Position numbers and translations under genes: made by a program. Under the pieces are notes generated by a model that had not been told where the DNA came from, searched no databases, and saw nothing but the letters and a program-made list of their open reading frames with translations. Positions 43,561 through 44,398 of a stretch of 44,398 nucleotides of DNA are shown here, piece by piece (within the stretch, counting starts at the first letter, position 1; each line of letters starts with the position of its first letter). The stretch spans positions 1 to 44,398 of the forward strand of contig JAPKGU010000010.1 of the NCBI GenBank assembly GCA_026647565.1, in the 5' to 3' direction. The stretch comes from Phycisphaerales bacterium (GTDB lineage: Bacteria; Planctomycetota; Phycisphaerae; Phycisphaerales; UBA1924).

Positions 43561-43678
43561 GAATGTCGTCGAACTCGCGGCGTTGAGTTGGCTTCAGGCA
43601 CTGGGGTATGGACTGCGACATGGGCCGGAGATCGCACCCGATGCTCCCGGAGCCGAAAGGGACTCATTCGAGGAAGTC
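43553..43678 (+). pseudogene. hsdR: Truncated Type I restriction subunit (first 42 codons)
   Basis: GTG 43553 overlaps the HIRAN stop by 8 nt. The 42 codons read VDENVVELAALSWLQALGYG, then LRHGPEIAPDAPGAERDSFE and EV, the characteristic HsdR N-terminus, which normally continues V-L-V-x-R-L. After codon 42 the frame continues with RTRGGGHG, unrelated to HsdR. The nuclease and translocase domains are absent. It is a remnant of the intact gene, cut at about 43679 by recombination, or by an assembly join. Confidence 0.8.
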
Positions 43679-44182
43679 AGGACCCGAGGGGGGGGGCATG
43701 GTGAAACCGCCCTGGAAGTCTGGCTCTTCTTCTTCGATCAGCGCGGCGCTGGCGGTGCTTTCCGTGGCTTCACCCTCGGCAAGGGCGGAAATAGCCTCGC
43801 TCTCCTCGAACACGGAGTCACCACTGCGATTGAGCGGCGGAGGCAACTCCATCTCCAGAGGCGCGGCCGGTGGAGGCGGCGTACCTGTGGGAATGCCGGT
43901 TTCTTCGGCGATCTGCTGGAGCTTGGCGCCGGGATCAGCCCACCCCGAGAAGTCGCTTGCGGGGGCGGCTTTGGGCGGCGGGGTAAGTTCCCCAACAATG
44001 GCCCGGGCGCTGGCCGGATCGAGATAGCCGGCCTCGACGGCCACCGCGTCGATGGTCGCTGGCTGCCCCTGCTGGCTGCGCCGCAGCAGCTCGCGCCGAA
44101 GGCTGTCCGTCTGGGAACGGGTCAACAGGCGGCGCTGAAGCGCCCGGTTGATGAACTGCTCATTGAGATTCAGTTGCTCCAT
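43664..44182 (-). CDS. Truncated unknown protein (kinase-associated N-terminal type)
   Basis: The ORF has 172 residues from ATG 44182. The N-terminal 65 residues (NEQFINRALQRRLLTRSQTD, then AVEAGYLDPASARAIVGEL) resemble the T2SSE_N-like leader found ahead of planctomycete protein kinases. A Pro and Glu rich linker follows (PPPPAAPLEMELPPP). The last four residues, DFLE, lie in the antisense of the hsdR remnant, so the natural C-terminus is lost at the same junction. The ATG has no strong Shine-Dalgarno. A kinase domain might have followed; this is inference. Confidence 0.55.
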   Translation of the reverse strand: MEQLNLNEQFINRALQRRLLTRSQTDSLRRELLRRSQQGQPATIDAVAVEAGYLDPASARAIVGELTPPPKAAPASDFSGWADPGAKLQQIAEETGIPTGTPPPPAAPLEMELPPPLNRSGDSVFEESEAISALAEGEATESTASAALIEEEEPDFQGGFTMPPPSGPDFLE

Positions 44183-44398
44183 GCAATCCGCGAGATTGTG
44201 GACAACGAAATCCGGCGTCGAAATTCAATGATTGCAGCGGCCTGAGATAATACTTTAGCCCGCAACGGTCACCACGTGAAAGAGGCATCGCGACTATTTG
44301 GTGAAACTTCATCGACCGTCTGCATGTGACAACAGCCCTCTGTGTGACGTGCTCGAAATCCGCGGCAGCAGGCTGGTCCGCCGCGGGCTAGGGCTCCT
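44183..44398. other. AT-richer upstream region at the right window edge
   Basis: 216 nt upstream of the truncated gene, less GC-rich than the rest. TATTAT on the minus strand (44252-44247) could be a -10 element; no good -35 is found. A CCGCGG...CCGCGG inverted pair near the right edge is too weak to call. No gene is seen. Confidence 0.35.

Larger units (their letters stand above)
30950..43679. mobile_element. Integrated genomic island at the tmRNA 3' end
   Basis: The stop codon of a tyrosine integrase lies 10 nt from the 3' end of tmRNA, the classic integration site. Behind it come a DUF3987 primase-like gene, three HTH/excisionase-like genes, unknown ORFs and a Type I modification operon with defence genes. 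No second copy of the tmRNA 3' end was found in the window, so the right attachment site is missing. The right limit given is the abrupt junction inside hsdR at about 43679. Confidence 0.75.

Noticed and set aside
43694-44245. Plus-strand continuation of the hsdR frame
   Set aside because: After 43679 the frame is unrelated to HsdR and is antisense to the minus-strand gene.
1-44398. CRISPR arrays, rRNA, ordinary tRNA genes, riboswitches, insertion sequences
   Set aside because: No regular spaced repeats, no rRNA, no tRNA T-arm other than that of tmRNA, no riboswitch core and no transposase were recognised on either strand.

Overview
The window looks like about 44 kb of a high-GC planctomycete chromosome, most likely of the Phycisphaerae type. 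This is an inference. It rests on a PEP-CTERM protein with the planctomycete-style C-terminus (PAPGSLALLGLGG then RRRR), strong GC bias at third codon positions, many lone genes with short Shine-Dalgarno motifs, and purine-rich 'cacggagg' intergenic repeats.

Layout. (1) 1-2827, minus strand: a two-gene cassette made of a four-helix SLATT membrane protein and a DUF4062-STAND NTPase that runs off the left edge. It resembles a predicted conflict or anti-phage module. (2) 2950-30510: ordinary backbone. It holds a PEP-CTERM secreted protein, an S9D-type glutamyl endopeptidase, a fused iron-type ABC permease, a metallo-beta-lactamase with two rhodanese domains, a Gfo/Idh/MocA oxidoreductase, an RNase Z-like hydrolase, nadD coupled to a NeuC-type epimerase, an amidohydrolase, a ParE/Phd-type toxin-antitoxin pair, a class C beta-lactamase-like hydrolase, phenylalanine hydroxylase, a 24-residue lysine-rich peptide gene, an M16 peptidase homologue without catalytic residues, TauE/SafE, DUF4304, a long PLP enzyme, a lipoprotein, an SRPBCC protein and a DUF900 hydrolase. 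(3) 30605-30949: tmRNA (ssrA), whose 3' end is the left boundary of an integrated element. (4) 30950-~43679: a genomic island. A tyrosine integrase abuts the tmRNA. A minus-strand regulation and replication module follows: a DUF3987 primase-like protein, three tiny helix-turn-helix proteins in an overlapping chain, a cluster of YTGCGCAC repeats, and a probably frameshifted pair of unknown ORFs. Divergent from it is a defence operon: hsdM, an Abi_2/AbiF HEPN protein, hsdS, a HipA-like kinase, a HIRAN-domain protein and only the first 42 codons of hsdR. (5) From ~43679: the hsdR remnant runs directly into a truncated, oppositely oriented gene, so this is a recombination or assembly junction.

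How the genes may work together. The island's Type I methyltransferase (HsdM plus HsdS) keeps its modification parts, but the translocase/nuclease subunit appears lost. The intact genes cotranscribed with it are an Abi-type HEPN ribonuclease candidate, a HipA-fold kinase and a HIRAN DNA-binding protein. HsdMS with HipA-like and HIRAN proteins is the best candidate here for an undescribed defence arrangement; the SLATT plus DUF4062-STAND pair is second. No database search was possible, so all family calls come from motifs read in the translated sequence.
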